This document shows positions 27,224 through 35,936 of a stretch of 64,000 nucleotides of DNA, in pieces. Origin of the DNA: Luteimonas deserti. Its GTDB lineage: Bacteria; Pseudomonadota; Gammaproteobacteria; Xanthomonadales; Xanthomonadaceae. Under the pieces are notes generated by a model. The model had not been told where the DNA came from and ran no database searches. It was given only the letters and a program-made list of their open reading frames with translations. Both the position numbers and the translations under genes were made by a program. The number at the start of each line of letters is the position of its first letter. Positions within the stretch are counted from its first letter, which is position 1. The DNA lies in contig NZ_JACCJZ010000015.1 in the NCBI RefSeq assembly GCF_013425765.1, forward strand, positions 62,001 through 126,000. The letters run 5' to 3'.

Positions 27224-27690
27224 ACGCGGTCGGCCGGGACGATACGCCCCTGCGCTGATCGATCGGCCCGCCAGCACGCGGTACCGTCTCCATGCCGGAA
27301 TGCCCGCCGCACAGTGCGTGTCGGACGCAGCCGGTCGCGGGGTCGGCCCCAGGCGCGCCGACCGGACGGCACCCGTGTCGGGACGCGACGGACCTCGCAG
27401 CTTCGCGATGAGCGCACTCCGGTCGCGTTGCCGGGTCGTGGGCTGCATGCAGGACCGAGGCTCCGGCCATGCCGGCCGTTTCCGTCACGCGGATCGGCTC
27501 GGTCGACACGGCTGCCGTGTTCCGGCGCCTGCTTCGTGCGCGCAGTGGCCTGACCCCTGGACGGGGAGCCAAGGCGGGGCGTTCGCTTGATTCTGCGATC
27601 CGTGCGGTGCGGACGGCTGGTTCGACATGCCGCGCCCGACATTCCCCCTCTGCACCGGCCACGGACCAGGGCCCGACGCGTTGCAGCGGG
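27224..27690. other. Intergenic stretch without a recognised gene
   Basis: About 470 bp between the convergent SOD-like and EAL-domain genes. Several frames are open on both strands but show no plausible start, membrane segment or domain. No clear terminator hairpin with a T tract. Confidence 0.5.
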
Positions 27691-28953
27691 TCACGCCGTA
27701 TGCGGAGGCTCGACGCCGGACGCCGCGCGCGCACCGGCGACGATCATCTCGGCCGGCGCAGGCCGACCGATCAGAAAGCCCTGGGCGAAATCGCAGCCGA
27801 GCTCGGCCAGGCGCGCCAGCGCTGCGGGTTGCTCGACCCCCTCGGCCACGACGCTCAAACCCAGATCGTGCGCGAGATCGATCATCGTGCCGACCAGACG
27901 CTGGGCACGCTCCTCGCCTTCCATGTCGCGGATGAAGCTGCGATCGATCTTCAGCGTATCCACCGGCAGCCGGTGCAGATAGGCCAGCGACGAGTAACCG
28001 GTGCCGAAATCGTCGATGGAAATGCGAACGCCCCCCGCACGCAGCGTCGCGAGCAACTGTTCGCACTGGGCCATGTCGCGCATCAACGCGCTTTCGGTGA
28101 CCTCCAGCTCGAGCGCCGTACCCGGCACGTTCCAGAGCCGCATCAGATCGAAGACCTGGTCCACGAAGCCGGGCAGCTGCAGCACTTCCACCGACAGGTT
28201 GATCGCGACCCGGATTCCAGGATCGACCTGGCGCAGCTCGGCCAGATGGCGCAGCCCGACATTCAGCGTCCAACGCGTGAGGTCCCCGATCTGGCCACTG
28301 CGCTCGGCCACGTCGACGAACAGCGCCGGCGGCACGGCACCGAGCTCCGGGTGGGTCCAGCGCGACAAGGCCTCGTAACAGGCGATCCGCCCGTCCGCCA
28401 GGCAGGTCAGCGGCTGCAGGTGGAGCTGGAGCTGGTTCTCGGCGATCGCGCCGCGCAGCGCGGTCTGGATGGCTTCGAGCGGCACGGCCGGTGCGCTCCA
28501 GAATGCGATGCGCTCGATGCTGCGCTGGGCCTCGTCACAGGCACGGTCGGCGCGCCGGCACAGTTGCTCAGGCGATTCGCCGTCTTCCGGGCACATCGCG
28601 ATGCCGACGACGACGAGGGGATGGACGTCGCCATCGCCGGCCGGAAACGGCACCTGCAGCGCCCGCACGATCTTCGTGGCGGCCAGTGCCGCGTGCGCAC
28701 GTCCGCGCAGTGCAGGCAGCAATACCAACAGGTCGCTTTCGCCGACCCGCAGGCAGGTGTCGCCCGGACGCAGCGCCTCGGCGACCGTGCGTTCGAGATG
28801 GGCCGCCAGTGCATCGGCGACGTCGTACCCGAACGAGAGTTCGACGTCCCGCATGCGCTGCACGCGGACAAGCAGTACCGCCGCCGGGAGCTCGCCACAG
28901 GCCTGGGCACGGAGCCGGGCGATCTCCTCGAATGCCTGTGCGCGATTCAGCAT
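27691..28953 (-). CDS. GGDEF (degenerate)-EAL protein, probable c-di-GMP phosphodiesterase
   Basis: 420-residue cytoplasmic protein. Residues about 20-150 have the GGDEF fold, but the signature is degraded to VGESD (70-74), so cyclase activity is unlikely. Residues about 160-410 form an intact EAL domain: EAL at 194-196, Asn252, the ELEVTES strand at about 282-288, paired Asp314/Asp315 in IDDFGTGYSS, Lys335 in LKIDRSF, Glu371 and Glu374 in VVAEGVE, and Gln391. These are the metal and catalytic residues of active c-di-GMP phosphodiesterases. Start ATG 28953 lies 13 bp after the HD-GYP gene stop, so the two are co-transcribed. The degenerate GGDEF may bind GTP as a regulator, as shown for some homologues. 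Confidence 0.92.
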   Translation of the reverse strand: MLNRAQAFEEIARLRAQACGELPAAVLLVRVQRMRDVELSFGYDVADALAAHLERTVAEALRPGDTCLRVGESDLLVLLPALRGRAHAALAATKIVRALQVPFPAGDGDVHPLVVVGIAMCPEDGESPEQLCRRADRACDEAQRSIERIAFWSAPAVPLEAIQTALRGAIAENQLQLHLQPLTCLADGRIACYEALSRWTHPELGAVPPALFVDVAERSGQIGDLTRWTLNVGLRHLAELRQVDPGIRVAINLSVEVLQLPGFVDQVFDLMRLWNVPGTALELEVTESALMRDMAQCEQLLATLRAGGVRISIDDFGTGYSSLAYLHRLPVDTLKIDRSFIRDMEGEERAQRLVGTMIDLAHDLGLSVVAEGVEQPAALARLAELGCDFAQGFLIGRPAPAEMIVAGARAASGVEPPHTA

Positions 28954-28966
28954 GGACCGGTCGTCT

Positions 28967-30223
28967 TCACAGGAACAGCGCCACCGGGTCCAGTCCGTGG
29001 GCGCCTGGCGGCAGCGGCGCGACCACCCGCACGGGATCGTCACTGTGCGCGCGGACCATGAGATCGAGCGAGTGGAACTGGTCGAGCACCCGCTTGTCCG
29101 GCGCCGTGAGCACCATCACCCGCGGTTGCAGGCGGCGCGCGCTGTTCTGGGCCATGACGATGGCGACCTCGCCCGTGCTCAGTTCGACCAGCGATCCGAT
29201 GGGGTACACGCTCATGCATTGCATGAACTGTTCGACCACCTCAGGTGCATACCGGGTGCCGCGATCACGGTAGAGCACCTGCAGCGCGACATGCTGCCCG
29301 ACGGCGCGACAATGCGGCCGATCGCTGGTCATCGCGTCGTAGGCATCCACGACCGAGGCGATGCGCCCGAGCAGCGGAATCGAATCCCCAGACAAGCCCG
29401 CCGGATAACCCGAGCCGTCGAGGCATTCGTGATGGGTGCGGATCATCTCGCGCACGTGGTCCGGCACGCTTGAGCTCTCGTCGAGAATCGACAGCGCATG
29501 CGCGACGTGGGCGCGCATGGCGCGCGTCTGCTCTTCGGTGTACGGGCCCGTCTGGGTCAACAGGACCGGGTCCACGCGCAGCTTGCCGATGTCCAGCAGC
29601 AGAGCGCCGCTGGCGAGATCGACGAGCAGCGATTCCGGCAGGCCCACGTGCCGCCCGAACGCCGTTGCCAGCGCACTGCAGCTCAGCGCGTGGGCGTACT
29701 CGTACTGGCCGCGCTCACGCAGGGTATCGAGCCAGAGCAGCGCGTCGGCATTGCGCACCAGGCTGCGGACCATCGGTTCGACCGCCTCGCGGACGCCCTC
29801 GGGATCCAGTGGCCGGCCGCTGCGCACATCGTCCAGCACCCGTCCTGCGAACTCGGCGGCGCGGGCATGGGCCTCGCGCGCCTCCGCCAGCGCGTGCTCG
29901 AAGTCGATCTGTTCCGGATAGCGGGTCGAGCCCTGCAGGGCGATGATGTCGAGGTCGGAAAGGGACGTCCGGGCACGGGTCGGCGCAACCGGCTGCGATT
30001 GTGCGTCGGACGGCAGCAGCGAAAGCCCGAGTGGTCCGAGGCCCCGGTCGAGGTCGATATAGACCCAGGCGCACAGCGCCGACAGGGTATCGATCTCCTC
30101 GACGGACTGGATCATGACGCCCTGCAGCAGGAAGGGCGTGCCCTCCCAGGGCCGGTCCAGGCCGCAGACGTACATGCCGGGGCGGAGCTCCGAAACCGGT
30201 AACTTGTGTTCTTCGAGCGCCAT
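28967..30223 (-). CDS. DUF3391 + HD-GYP domain protein with an altered HD motif
   Basis: 418 residues. The N-terminal about 70 residues match DUF3391 (KLPVSELRPGMYVCGLDRPW), which often precedes HD-GYP domains. Residues about 150-350 form the HD-GYP domain: HH264-265 in THHECLDGSGYP with the GYP at 272-274, and other His positions are present. The canonical HD pair is changed: ALLLDIGKL has Leu210 where His is expected, with Asp211 kept. As that His is a metal ligand, the phosphodiesterase activity may be weak or lost. It is the first gene of a pair with the EAL protein, so it may sense or regulate c-di-GMP. A 15-bp palindrome lies 46 bp upstream. Confidence 0.88.
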   Translation of the reverse strand: MALEEHKLPVSELRPGMYVCGLDRPWEGTPFLLQGVMIQSVEEIDTLSALCAWVYIDLDRGLGPLGLSLLPSDAQSQPVAPTRARTSLSDLDIIALQGSTRYPEQIDFEHALAEAREAHARAAEFAGRVLDDVRSGRPLDPEGVREAVEPMVRSLVRNADALLWLDTLRERGQYEYAHALSCSALATAFGRHVGLPESLLVDLASGALLLDIGKLRVDPVLLTQTGPYTEEQTRAMRAHVAHALSILDESSSVPDHVREMIRTHHECLDGSGYPAGLSGDSIPLLGRIASVVDAYDAMTSDRPHCRAVGQHVALQVLYRDRGTRYAPEVVEQFMQCMSVYPIGSLVELSTGEVAIVMAQNSARRLQPRVMVLTAPDKRVLDQFHSLDLMVRAHSDDPVRVVAPLPPGAHGLDPVALFL

Positions 30224-30720
30224 ATGCCAGTCCGGTTGTCCGCACGCCCCAGATCGGCCGCGCGCCGGAAAACTTCAAGTTTTCGGCTTCGCCCCCCATG
30301 TACGACCTCGTCGGTCATCCATCGGCCCGACGGCGGGCAGTGCCGGACGGGCAGACAGCCTACCGCGATGCGTGGTATCCGGCAGTAGGCCGACCGTCGA
30401 ACGCCCGATGTGGCACAGCGTGTGCCATCGCCCGGCCCCGAAGGACCTATGATCGGAGGCCTGGAGCCCCTGGACGCCGCCATGCCGTCATGCGAACCGC
30501 CCACCTGCCCCCCTCCGCCTGACAGCGTGCCGCGCCGCTTCGCGCTGGGATGCAGGGCGCGATCGACGGGGCCCTGGCGCGGCTCGTGCGTGGATGCGCG
30601 TTGCGGTGGTGGCCCTGCGCGGCACGACGGCGCACAGCAGCCGCGCCTGGCGGCACTGCGAGGTCCGGTCGGCATGCGGACACAGTTCCCCGCTCCTGTG
30701 GCGCAGGACGCCTGAATCCA
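30224..30720. other. Divergent intergenic region between the HD-GYP gene and the TLC-type transporter
   Basis: About 500 bp. It contains the palindrome at 30264-30287 listed separately. No convincing gene was found; open frames lack plausible starts and domains. Confidence 0.5.
30264..30287. promoter_or_regulatory. Palindrome AAAACTTGAAGTTTT upstream of the HD-GYP gene
   Basis: On the minus strand GCCG-AAAACTT-G-AAGTTTT-CCGGC is a near-perfect dyad (11 bp with one bulged base), with a perfect 15-bp core at 30269-30283. It is AT-rich in a GC-rich setting and 46 bp before the HD-GYP start. Likely a protein-binding operator; the regulator is not identified. Confidence 0.4.
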
Positions 30721-32037
30721 ATGGCGGCGCATACCCGGATCGTCGACCTCTTCAACCTGCGGCGCGGGGAGCTGGCCCCGGTCACGATCGCGGCCGCCTT
30801 TTTCTTCTGCATCCTGACCGCGCTGATGATGCTGCGGCCGGCGCGCGACGCGCTCGGCATGGAACGGGGCATCGAGAGCGTGCGATGGTTGTTCATCGGC
30901 ACCGCAGTGGTGACCCTGCTGGTGAATCCGGTGTTCGGCTGGCTGGTGAGCCGCTTGCGCAGGTTGCAGTTCATTGCCGCGACCTATCTGTTCTTCATCA
31001 TCAGTCTCGGCGGCTTCTGGGCCCTGCTGGTATTCGCTCCCGATGCGGTGGGCGCGCGCAGCGGCCAGGTGTTCTACGTCTGGTTCAGCGTGTTCAACCT
31101 CTTCGTGACGATGGTCTTCTGGGCGCTGATGGCCGACCGCTTCAGCAGCGACCAGGCCCGACGCCTCTTCGCCCTGATTGCCGTCGGCGGCACTCTGGGC
31201 GCGATCTTCGGCCCCTGGCTCGCCGCGCGACTCGCAGCGCCACTCGGCACACCGAGCCTGCTGCTGCTCGCGTCCGGTTTCCTGGCCGTCGCCATCGCCC
31301 TGGCATGGGGGCTTGTCCGGCTGGGCGCCACCGAGGCGACACCGCTGGCGCCCCACGACGCAGCGCCGCCCGAGTCGGCGCGCATCGGCGGCAGCGCCTG
31401 GGCCGGCTTGCGCGCGGTGGCGGCTTCGCCCTACCTCATGGGAATCGCCGGCTACGTGGTGATCATGACGATCGTCGCGACGTTCATTTATTTCACCCGA
31501 CTGCAGATGGTCGCCGCGGCAGAAGCGGATCTGGACGCGCGCACGGCGCTGCTCGGCAACATCGACATGTGGACGCAGATCGCGGTGCTGGTATTGCAGG
31601 TGACCCTCACCGGCCAGATCATCCGCCGCCTCGGCCTGGGCATTGCGCTGGCAATACTGCCGATCGCAATGGCGATCGGCTTCCTCGGGCTGGCGCTGTA
31701 CGGCTCGTTTCTCGTGCTGATCCTCCTCGAGGCGACCAACCGGGCCATCCAGCGCGGACTCACGCGCCCCGCGCGCGAGGCGCTGTTCACCGTGGTCGGC
31801 CGCGAGGACAAGTACAAGGCCAAGGCGGTCATCGACACGTTCCTCTATCGCATGGGCGATGTCCTCGGCGCCCAGACCGAGGGCGTGCTGGGTCGTCTCG
31901 GACTGGCGCTCGGCGGCCTCGCCAGCGTCGTGTTGCCACTGGCGCTGGTCTGGGCCGCCCTGGGGCTCTGGCTCGGCCGGGTGCAGCAGCGCCGCAGCCG
32001 GCCGGACGATGCCGGGACGCCGTCCGCCGAGCCCTGA
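30721..32037 (+). CDS. TLC (ATP/ADP translocase-like) major facilitator transporter
   Basis: 438-residue inner-membrane protein with about 12 hydrophobic helices. N-terminal FNLRRGELAPVTIAAAFFFCI and MMLRPARDALGM resemble the start of TLC-family nucleotide transporters (Npt1-like), as do the central VFYVWFSVFNLFVTMVFWALM and the late segment REALFTVVGREDKYKAKAVID, a recognised motif of the free-living bacterial branch. The classic members exchange ATP for ADP in obligate intracellular bacteria and plastids; free-living homologues have no proven substrate. Start ATG 30721 gives the expected N-terminus. It is followed 76 bp later by a DMT transporter gene on the same strand. Confidence 0.82.
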   Translation: MAAHTRIVDLFNLRRGELAPVTIAAAFFFCILTALMMLRPARDALGMERGIESVRWLFIGTAVVTLLVNPVFGWLVSRLRRLQFIAATYLFFIISLGGFWALLVFAPDAVGARSGQVFYVWFSVFNLFVTMVFWALMADRFSSDQARRLFALIAVGGTLGAIFGPWLAARLAAPLGTPSLLLLASGFLAVAIALAWGLVRLGATEATPLAPHDAAPPESARIGGSAWAGLRAVAASPYLMGIAGYVVIMTIVATFIYFTRLQMVAAAEADLDARTALLGNIDMWTQIAVLVLQVTLTGQIIRRLGLGIALAILPIAMAIGFLGLALYGSFLVLILLEATNRAIQRGLTRPAREALFTVVGREDKYKAKAVIDTFLYRMGDVLGAQTEGVLGRLGLALGGLASVVLPLALVWAALGLWLGRVQQRRSRPDDAGTPSAEP

Positions 32038-32113
32038 GCACGCGCTGCGCCTTCGACGACGCGGGCGTGCCGCGCGCGATGGATAATGCGCGCCCCTCGC
32101 CGCGCGTTCCGCC

Positions 32114-33052
32114 ATGACACCTGTTGCCAAGGCCTACTGGCAGATCCACCTCTGCGTGTTGCTGTGGGGCTTCACCGCCATCCTCGGAAAGCTGATCACG
32201 CTCCCCGCCCTGCCGCTGGTGTGGTGGCGGATGCTCCTGGTCGCAGCGGTGCTGATGCTCGTACCGACGGTCTGGCGTGGGCTGCGTGCACTGCCACTGC
32301 GCCTGCTGCTGGCGTATTCCGGCGTGGGGGCGCTGGTCGCGCTGCACTGGCTCACCTTCTACGGCGCCGTGAAGCTGGCCAATGCGTCCGTTGCGGCGAC
32401 CTGCATGGCCCTGGCGACGGTGTTCGTCGCCCTGATCGAGCCGCTTGTCGCGCGCAGCCGCTTTTCCTGGCGCGAACTCGCCCTGGGCTTGGCCGTTCTG
32501 CCGGGCGTGGCACTCGTGGTGGGGGGCATTCCGGACGGCATGCGGATCGGAGTGGCGGTGGGCGCTCTGTCGGCCCTGTTCGTGGCCTGCTTCGGATCGC
32601 TCAACAAGCGGCTCGTCGAGCGGTCCGATCCTCTGACGGTCACTGCGCTGGAGCTGGGCGCCGGCACGCTCACGCTCACGCTGCTGGCGCCCCTGATGCC
32701 GCTGCTGTTTCCTGCGTTCGCAGGCCCTCTGCTCCTGCTGCCGGGTTTGCAGGACGGCGCCTATCTCCTGCTGCTGGCGTTCGCCTGCACCCTGCTGCCG
32801 TTCGCGTTGTCCCTGGTGGCCCTGCGCCACATGAGCGCCTTCGCCGCGCAGCTCGCGGTCAACCTGGAACCGGTCTACGCCATCGCCCTCGCCATCGTGC
32901 TGCTCAACGAACAGCATGAACTCTCGCCCCGCTTCTACGCCGGCGTGGCCATCATCCTCGCCGCGGTGCTGCTGTATCCGGCCTTCGTCCGGCCGCGGCG
33001 GATCCACGCCGAACAGCTCGGCACCGGAGAGTCGAAGGCCTTCACCGACTGA
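32114..33052 (+). CDS. EamA/DMT family transporter
   Basis: 312-residue membrane protein with about ten helices arranged as two EamA repeats. The first holds LLWGFTAILGKLI and WWRMLLVA, with LHWLTFYGAVKLANASVAAT; the second ends with LVALRHMSAFAAQLAVNLEPVYAI, the typical second-repeat signature. Family members export amino acids or other metabolites; the substrate cannot be told. Start ATG 32114. It converges with the GAF-GGDEF gene, the two stops being 3 bp apart. Confidence 0.9.
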   Translation: MTPVAKAYWQIHLCVLLWGFTAILGKLITLPALPLVWWRMLLVAAVLMLVPTVWRGLRALPLRLLLAYSGVGALVALHWLTFYGAVKLANASVAATCMALATVFVALIEPLVARSRFSWRELALGLAVLPGVALVVGGIPDGMRIGVAVGALSALFVACFGSLNKRLVERSDPLTVTALELGAGTLTLTLLAPLMPLLFPAFAGPLLLLPGLQDGAYLLLLAFACTLLPFALSLVALRHMSAFAAQLAVNLEPVYAIALAIVLLNEQHELSPRFYAGVAIILAAVLLYPAFVRPRRIHAEQLGTGESKAFTD

Positions 33053-33055
33053 ACG

Positions 33056-34123
33056 TCAGCGTGTGGCGACGCGGTTGCGGCCGTTTCGCTTGGCGTCGTA
33101 CAGAGCGGCGTCGGCACGTCCCAGAAGCGACGACGGGTCATCGCCGGCCTCGAGCGAGGCCGTGCCGATGCTCACCGTCACCGGGATGCCGAGATCCATC
33201 GCGGTGACATCCGTGCGCAGGCGCTCGCATTCGGCCACTGCCGCGTCGGATGCACAGCCGGACATCAGCTGCACGAACTCCTCGCCGCCCAGTCGCGCCA
33301 CCCGGCCGCGGGCTGATGCCTGCCCGCGCAGGTAGGCGCCCAGCGCCTGCAGGACGCGGTCGCCCTCGCCGTGGCCATGGTTGTCGTTGATGGATTTGAA
33401 ATGGTCGATGTCGACGATGGCGAGCGACAGCGGCGTCGATTCCGACCGCGCCATTTCGATCGCTTCGTCGAGCAGGTGCGAGAACGCCCGCCGGTTGAGC
33501 AGTCCCGTGAGCGGATCGGTGGTCGACTGCTCGGCGAGGTCCGCGTTCTCCATCTCCAGTTCTTGCTGGTAGTGCAGGAGCTGCTGCTCGTACCAGTCGC
33601 GCTCCTCGAGCTGCAGGCTCAGCTCGCCACTGATGCGGTGCAGTTCGAGCAGGCGCGTCGCCTGCCGCGACAAGGCCTCGAGCGCCGCCAGCTGGGCCGG
33701 TGCCAGCTGGCGCGGTCGGCGGTCGATCACGCAGAACGCGCCGAGCGCGCTGCCTCCGCCGACACGCAGCGGAGCACCCGCATAGAAGCGCACGTGCGGC
33801 GGGCCGGTCACCATGGGGTGATCGTGGAACCGTGGATCGGCCAGGGTGTCGTCGACCACCATCAGTGTGTCTGGCGCCAGCAGCGCATGCCCGCAGAAGG
33901 ACAGATCGCGCGAGGTTTCGGTGTCTTCCAGACCGACCTTGGCCTTGAACCATTGCCGGTCCCGGTCCACCAGCGACACGAAGGCCATGGGGACGTCGCA
34001 GATGGCAGTGGCGATCGCGACCAGATCGTCGTAGGCGGCCTCGCGTGGCGTGTCCAGGATGCGGTAGGCCGCGAGTGCGGCCTGCCTGGACGCTTCATCG
34101 ACCGGACGACCGGGCGGGATCAT
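33056..34123 (-). CDS. GAF-GGDEF diguanylate cyclase
   Basis: 355-residue cytoplasmic protein. Residues about 25-165 form a GAF domain (ILDTPREAAYDDLVAIA, VSLVDRDRQWFKA, FCGHALL, FYAGAPL, LGAFCVID). A short coiled segment (about 165-200) leads to the GGDEF domain with STTDPLTGLLNRRAF, DIDHFKSINDNHGH and the active-site GGEEF at 279-283, so cyclase activity is expected. There is no RxxD inhibitory site before GGEEF (the sequence is ARGR). The GAF ligand is unknown. It lies near the EAL and HD-GYP genes but is transcribed separately. Confidence 0.93.
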   Translation of the reverse strand: MIPPGRPVDEASRQAALAAYRILDTPREAAYDDLVAIATAICDVPMAFVSLVDRDRQWFKAKVGLEDTETSRDLSFCGHALLAPDTLMVVDDTLADPRFHDHPMVTGPPHVRFYAGAPLRVGGGSALGAFCVIDRRPRQLAPAQLAALEALSRQATRLLELHRISGELSLQLEERDWYEQQLLHYQQELEMENADLAEQSTTDPLTGLLNRRAFSHLLDEAIEMARSESTPLSLAIVDIDHFKSINDNHGHGEGDRVLQALGAYLRGQASARGRVARLGGEEFVQLMSGCASDAAVAECERLRTDVTAMDLGIPVTVSIGTASLEAGDDPSSLLGRADAALYDAKRNGRNRVATR

Positions 34124-34308
34124 GAGCGCAGGCTCCCGTCAGCGCAGATAACGCCGCCCTGTATAACAAAGCCGCCATGAATGCGGCGAGGCGGCGGAGG
34201 GGCGCCCCGCTCTCCCCGGCGGCACCCTGACGCACGATCCGCGCAGGCCGATGCACGTCCTGGGGGACGACCACGCGATACTAGGACTCCCGCTCCGGAA
34301 TCCTCCCG

Positions 34309-34572
34309 ATGTCTGCGCAGATTCATTTCCCGCTCGAAGGCGACTACGTGGAGCTCAACCAGCTGCTGAAGCTGACCGGCCTGTGTGACAGCGGCGGCGC
34401 CGGCAAGGCCGTCGTCGCCAGCGGCGCCGTCCGGGTCGACGGCACCGTCGAACTGCGCAAGACCTGCAAGATCCGCGCCGGCCAACGGGTGACGCTCGCC
34501 GACGTGACCATCGTGGTGGACGCCGACGCGGCGGAAGCGCCAGGCGCGCCTGTCATGTCGTCGCCCACCTGA
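34309..34572 (+). CDS. S4-domain RNA-binding protein (YbcJ-like)
   Basis: 87-residue protein that is little more than one S4 domain. ELNQLLKLTGLCDSGGAGKAVV, with VVASGAVRVDGTVELRKTCKI and IRAGQRVTL, matches the YbcJ family of small RNA-binding proteins. E. coli YbcJ is about 70 residues; the extra here is a short acidic C-terminal tail. Start ATG 34309. It stands alone between minus-strand genes. Confidence 0.9.
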   Translation: MSAQIHFPLEGDYVELNQLLKLTGLCDSGGAGKAVVASGAVRVDGTVELRKTCKIRAGQRVTLADVTIVVDADAAEAPGAPVMSSPT

Positions 34573-34584
34573 GCCGGCGTCCGC

Positions 34585-35079
34585 TCAGCGCACGCTGTAG
34601 CCGGACACGCGCCAGGTCCGGTCTTCGTCGAGACGGAAGGACACCAGTTCGCGGATCGGCTCCGGCTGCAGGGCGAACGTCGTGGGGAATGCCACATTGA
34701 CGTAGATTCCGGCCGGCACCGCGTCGCCTTCGCGGAACTGCGACCGGCTGACGACCGGCGCGTCACGGCGGCTGGGTGCGCCGAGGCGGGTGCGGTCCGC
34801 CTGCAGCTGGCTGACGAACTCGTCCCGGCCGACCGCCGCCTTCATGGTCTGCGATGCGCCGTCCCAGACCTCGGCGGCGCGATTGGCGTCGATCATCTGC
34901 AGCACCTGCTGCGCGGCAGCGCCCATCTCGGCATCCTGGCGTGCGACCTGGGCTTGCTGTTCAGCCGTGAGCGGCTCCTGCTGGGCCGCGGCGGCAGGTG
35001 CCGCAGGCTGCTGGGCGAAGGCGGGCGCCGCGAATGCGGCAAGCAGGACAGGGGACAGGGCGAGACGGACAGCGCGCAT
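34585..35079 (-). CDS. Exported DUF4019 protein
   Basis: 164-residue secreted or periplasmic protein. Signal peptide MRAVRLALSPVLLAAFAAPAFA with cleavage before Gln-Gln, an Ala/Gln-rich linker (about 25-50), then a DUF4019-like domain: QMIDANRAAEVWDGASQTMK, FVSQLQADRTRLGAPSRR, YVNVAFPTTFA and the terminal DRTWRVSGYSVR. The function of DUF4019 is not known. Start ATG 35079 fits the leader; longer in-frame starts add unlikely sequence. Confidence 0.85.
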   Translation of the reverse strand: MRAVRLALSPVLLAAFAAPAFAQQPAAPAAAAQQEPLTAEQQAQVARQDAEMGAAAQQVLQMIDANRAAEVWDGASQTMKAAVGRDEFVSQLQADRTRLGAPSRRDAPVVSRSQFREGDAVPAGIYVNVAFPTTFALQPEPIRELVSFRLDEDRTWRVSGYSVR

Positions 35080-35428
35080 GTGGACACTCCGGATACGGTA
35101 GGCCCCGAGTGTACGCGGCGCCCCTGAGCCGGCAACACCGTGCCGTTTCGGGCCCTCAAACCATGCCTGGCTGCGCCGGGCATGGTGGGGGGCAGTGAGG
35201 GTTCCCGCGACCGCGCGTATCGGATTGCCCCACGCCGCCAGCCCCCGTGCCCCGCTCGACGGCCGTCGGCGCACGCCGGATAACGGGATCTCCGCGCGCG
35301 TGGCGAGGTGTCGCCCTTGCCGATCCGCGTCGATCGTTCCGATCCCTGCAAGCGCATCCTCGGCGCCGGCCGCGCCCACGGCGCGCGATCATCGTCTCGC
35401 ACGCGACCCGCCTGGCGCATGCGGCGGC
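35080..35428. other. Intergenic stretch without a recognised gene
   Basis: About 350 bp between the DUF4019 gene and soxR. It holds one imperfect hairpin (ACCATGCC at about 35160 pairing with GGCATGGT at 35179-35186) without a T tract. No gene recognised. Confidence 0.45.
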
Positions 35429-35866
35429 TCACTCTAGGAACGACGCCCCCGGACCCCGCTCAGCCGCGGCATCGTCGGGGTTGCGGAGCGGACATTGCGC
35501 CAGCGACAGACAGCCGCAGCCGATGCAGTTGTCGAGCTGGTCGCGCAGCCGGCCGAGCTGGTCGATACGGGCCTGCAACGCGGCCCGCCAGCGGCTGGAA
35601 AGCCGCACCCAGTCCGCCCGCGTCGGGGTCCGGCCCTGGGGCAGGCTGTCGAATGTCGCCCGGATCTCGGCCAGCGGAATCCCCGCGCGCTGCGCCACGC
35701 GGACGATCGCCAGGCGACGCAGCACGTCGCGCGGATAGCGCCGCTGGTTGCCCGCATTGCGGGTGCTCTGGAGCAGACCCTGGCGCTCGTAGAAGTGCAG
35801 GGCCGAGACGCTCACGCCGGTCCGTGCGGACACGTCGCCGATCGAGAGTGCGTCGATACGACCCAT
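35429..35866 (-). CDS. soxR: Redox-sensitive transcriptional activator SoxR
   Basis: 145-residue MerR-family regulator. Winged-helix DNA-binding domain (about 8-75: LSIGDVSARTGVSVSALHFYE, AGNQRRYPRDVLRRLAIV), dimerisation helix (about 88-112), then the [2Fe-2S] cluster motif CIGCGCLSLAQC with Cys114, 117, 119 and 125. Oxidation of the cluster by redox-cycling compounds turns on the target promoter. It is divergent from an oxidoreductase gene across a short region holding a SoxR box. As in most non-enteric bacteria, the likely target is the oxidoreductase rather than soxS, which is not seen. Confidence 0.97.
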   Translation of the reverse strand: MGRIDALSIGDVSARTGVSVSALHFYERQGLLQSTRNAGNQRRYPRDVLRRLAIVRVAQRAGIPLAEIRATFDSLPQGRTPTRADWVRLSSRWRAALQARIDQLGRLRDQLDNCIGCGCLSLAQCPLRNPDDAAAERGPGASFLE

Positions 35867-35876
35867 CGTCCTGCCC

Positions 35877-35907
35877 TTGACCTCAACAATGGTCGAGGTT
35901 TTAGCCT
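35877..35907 (+). promoter_or_regulatory. SoxR box within a 19-bp-spaced promoter
   Basis: CCTCAACAATGGTCGAGG (35881-35898) matches the SoxR operator pattern CCTCAAG-N4-CTTGAGG with few mismatches. It fills the spacer between -35 TTGACC (35877-35882) and -10 TAGCCT (35902-35907). The 19-bp spacer is the long spacing used by MerR-family activators. It faces the oxidoreductase gene. Confidence 0.8.
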
Positions 35908-35936
35908 GCGGTTCCTTCCGATGCAAGCGAGCCGCG

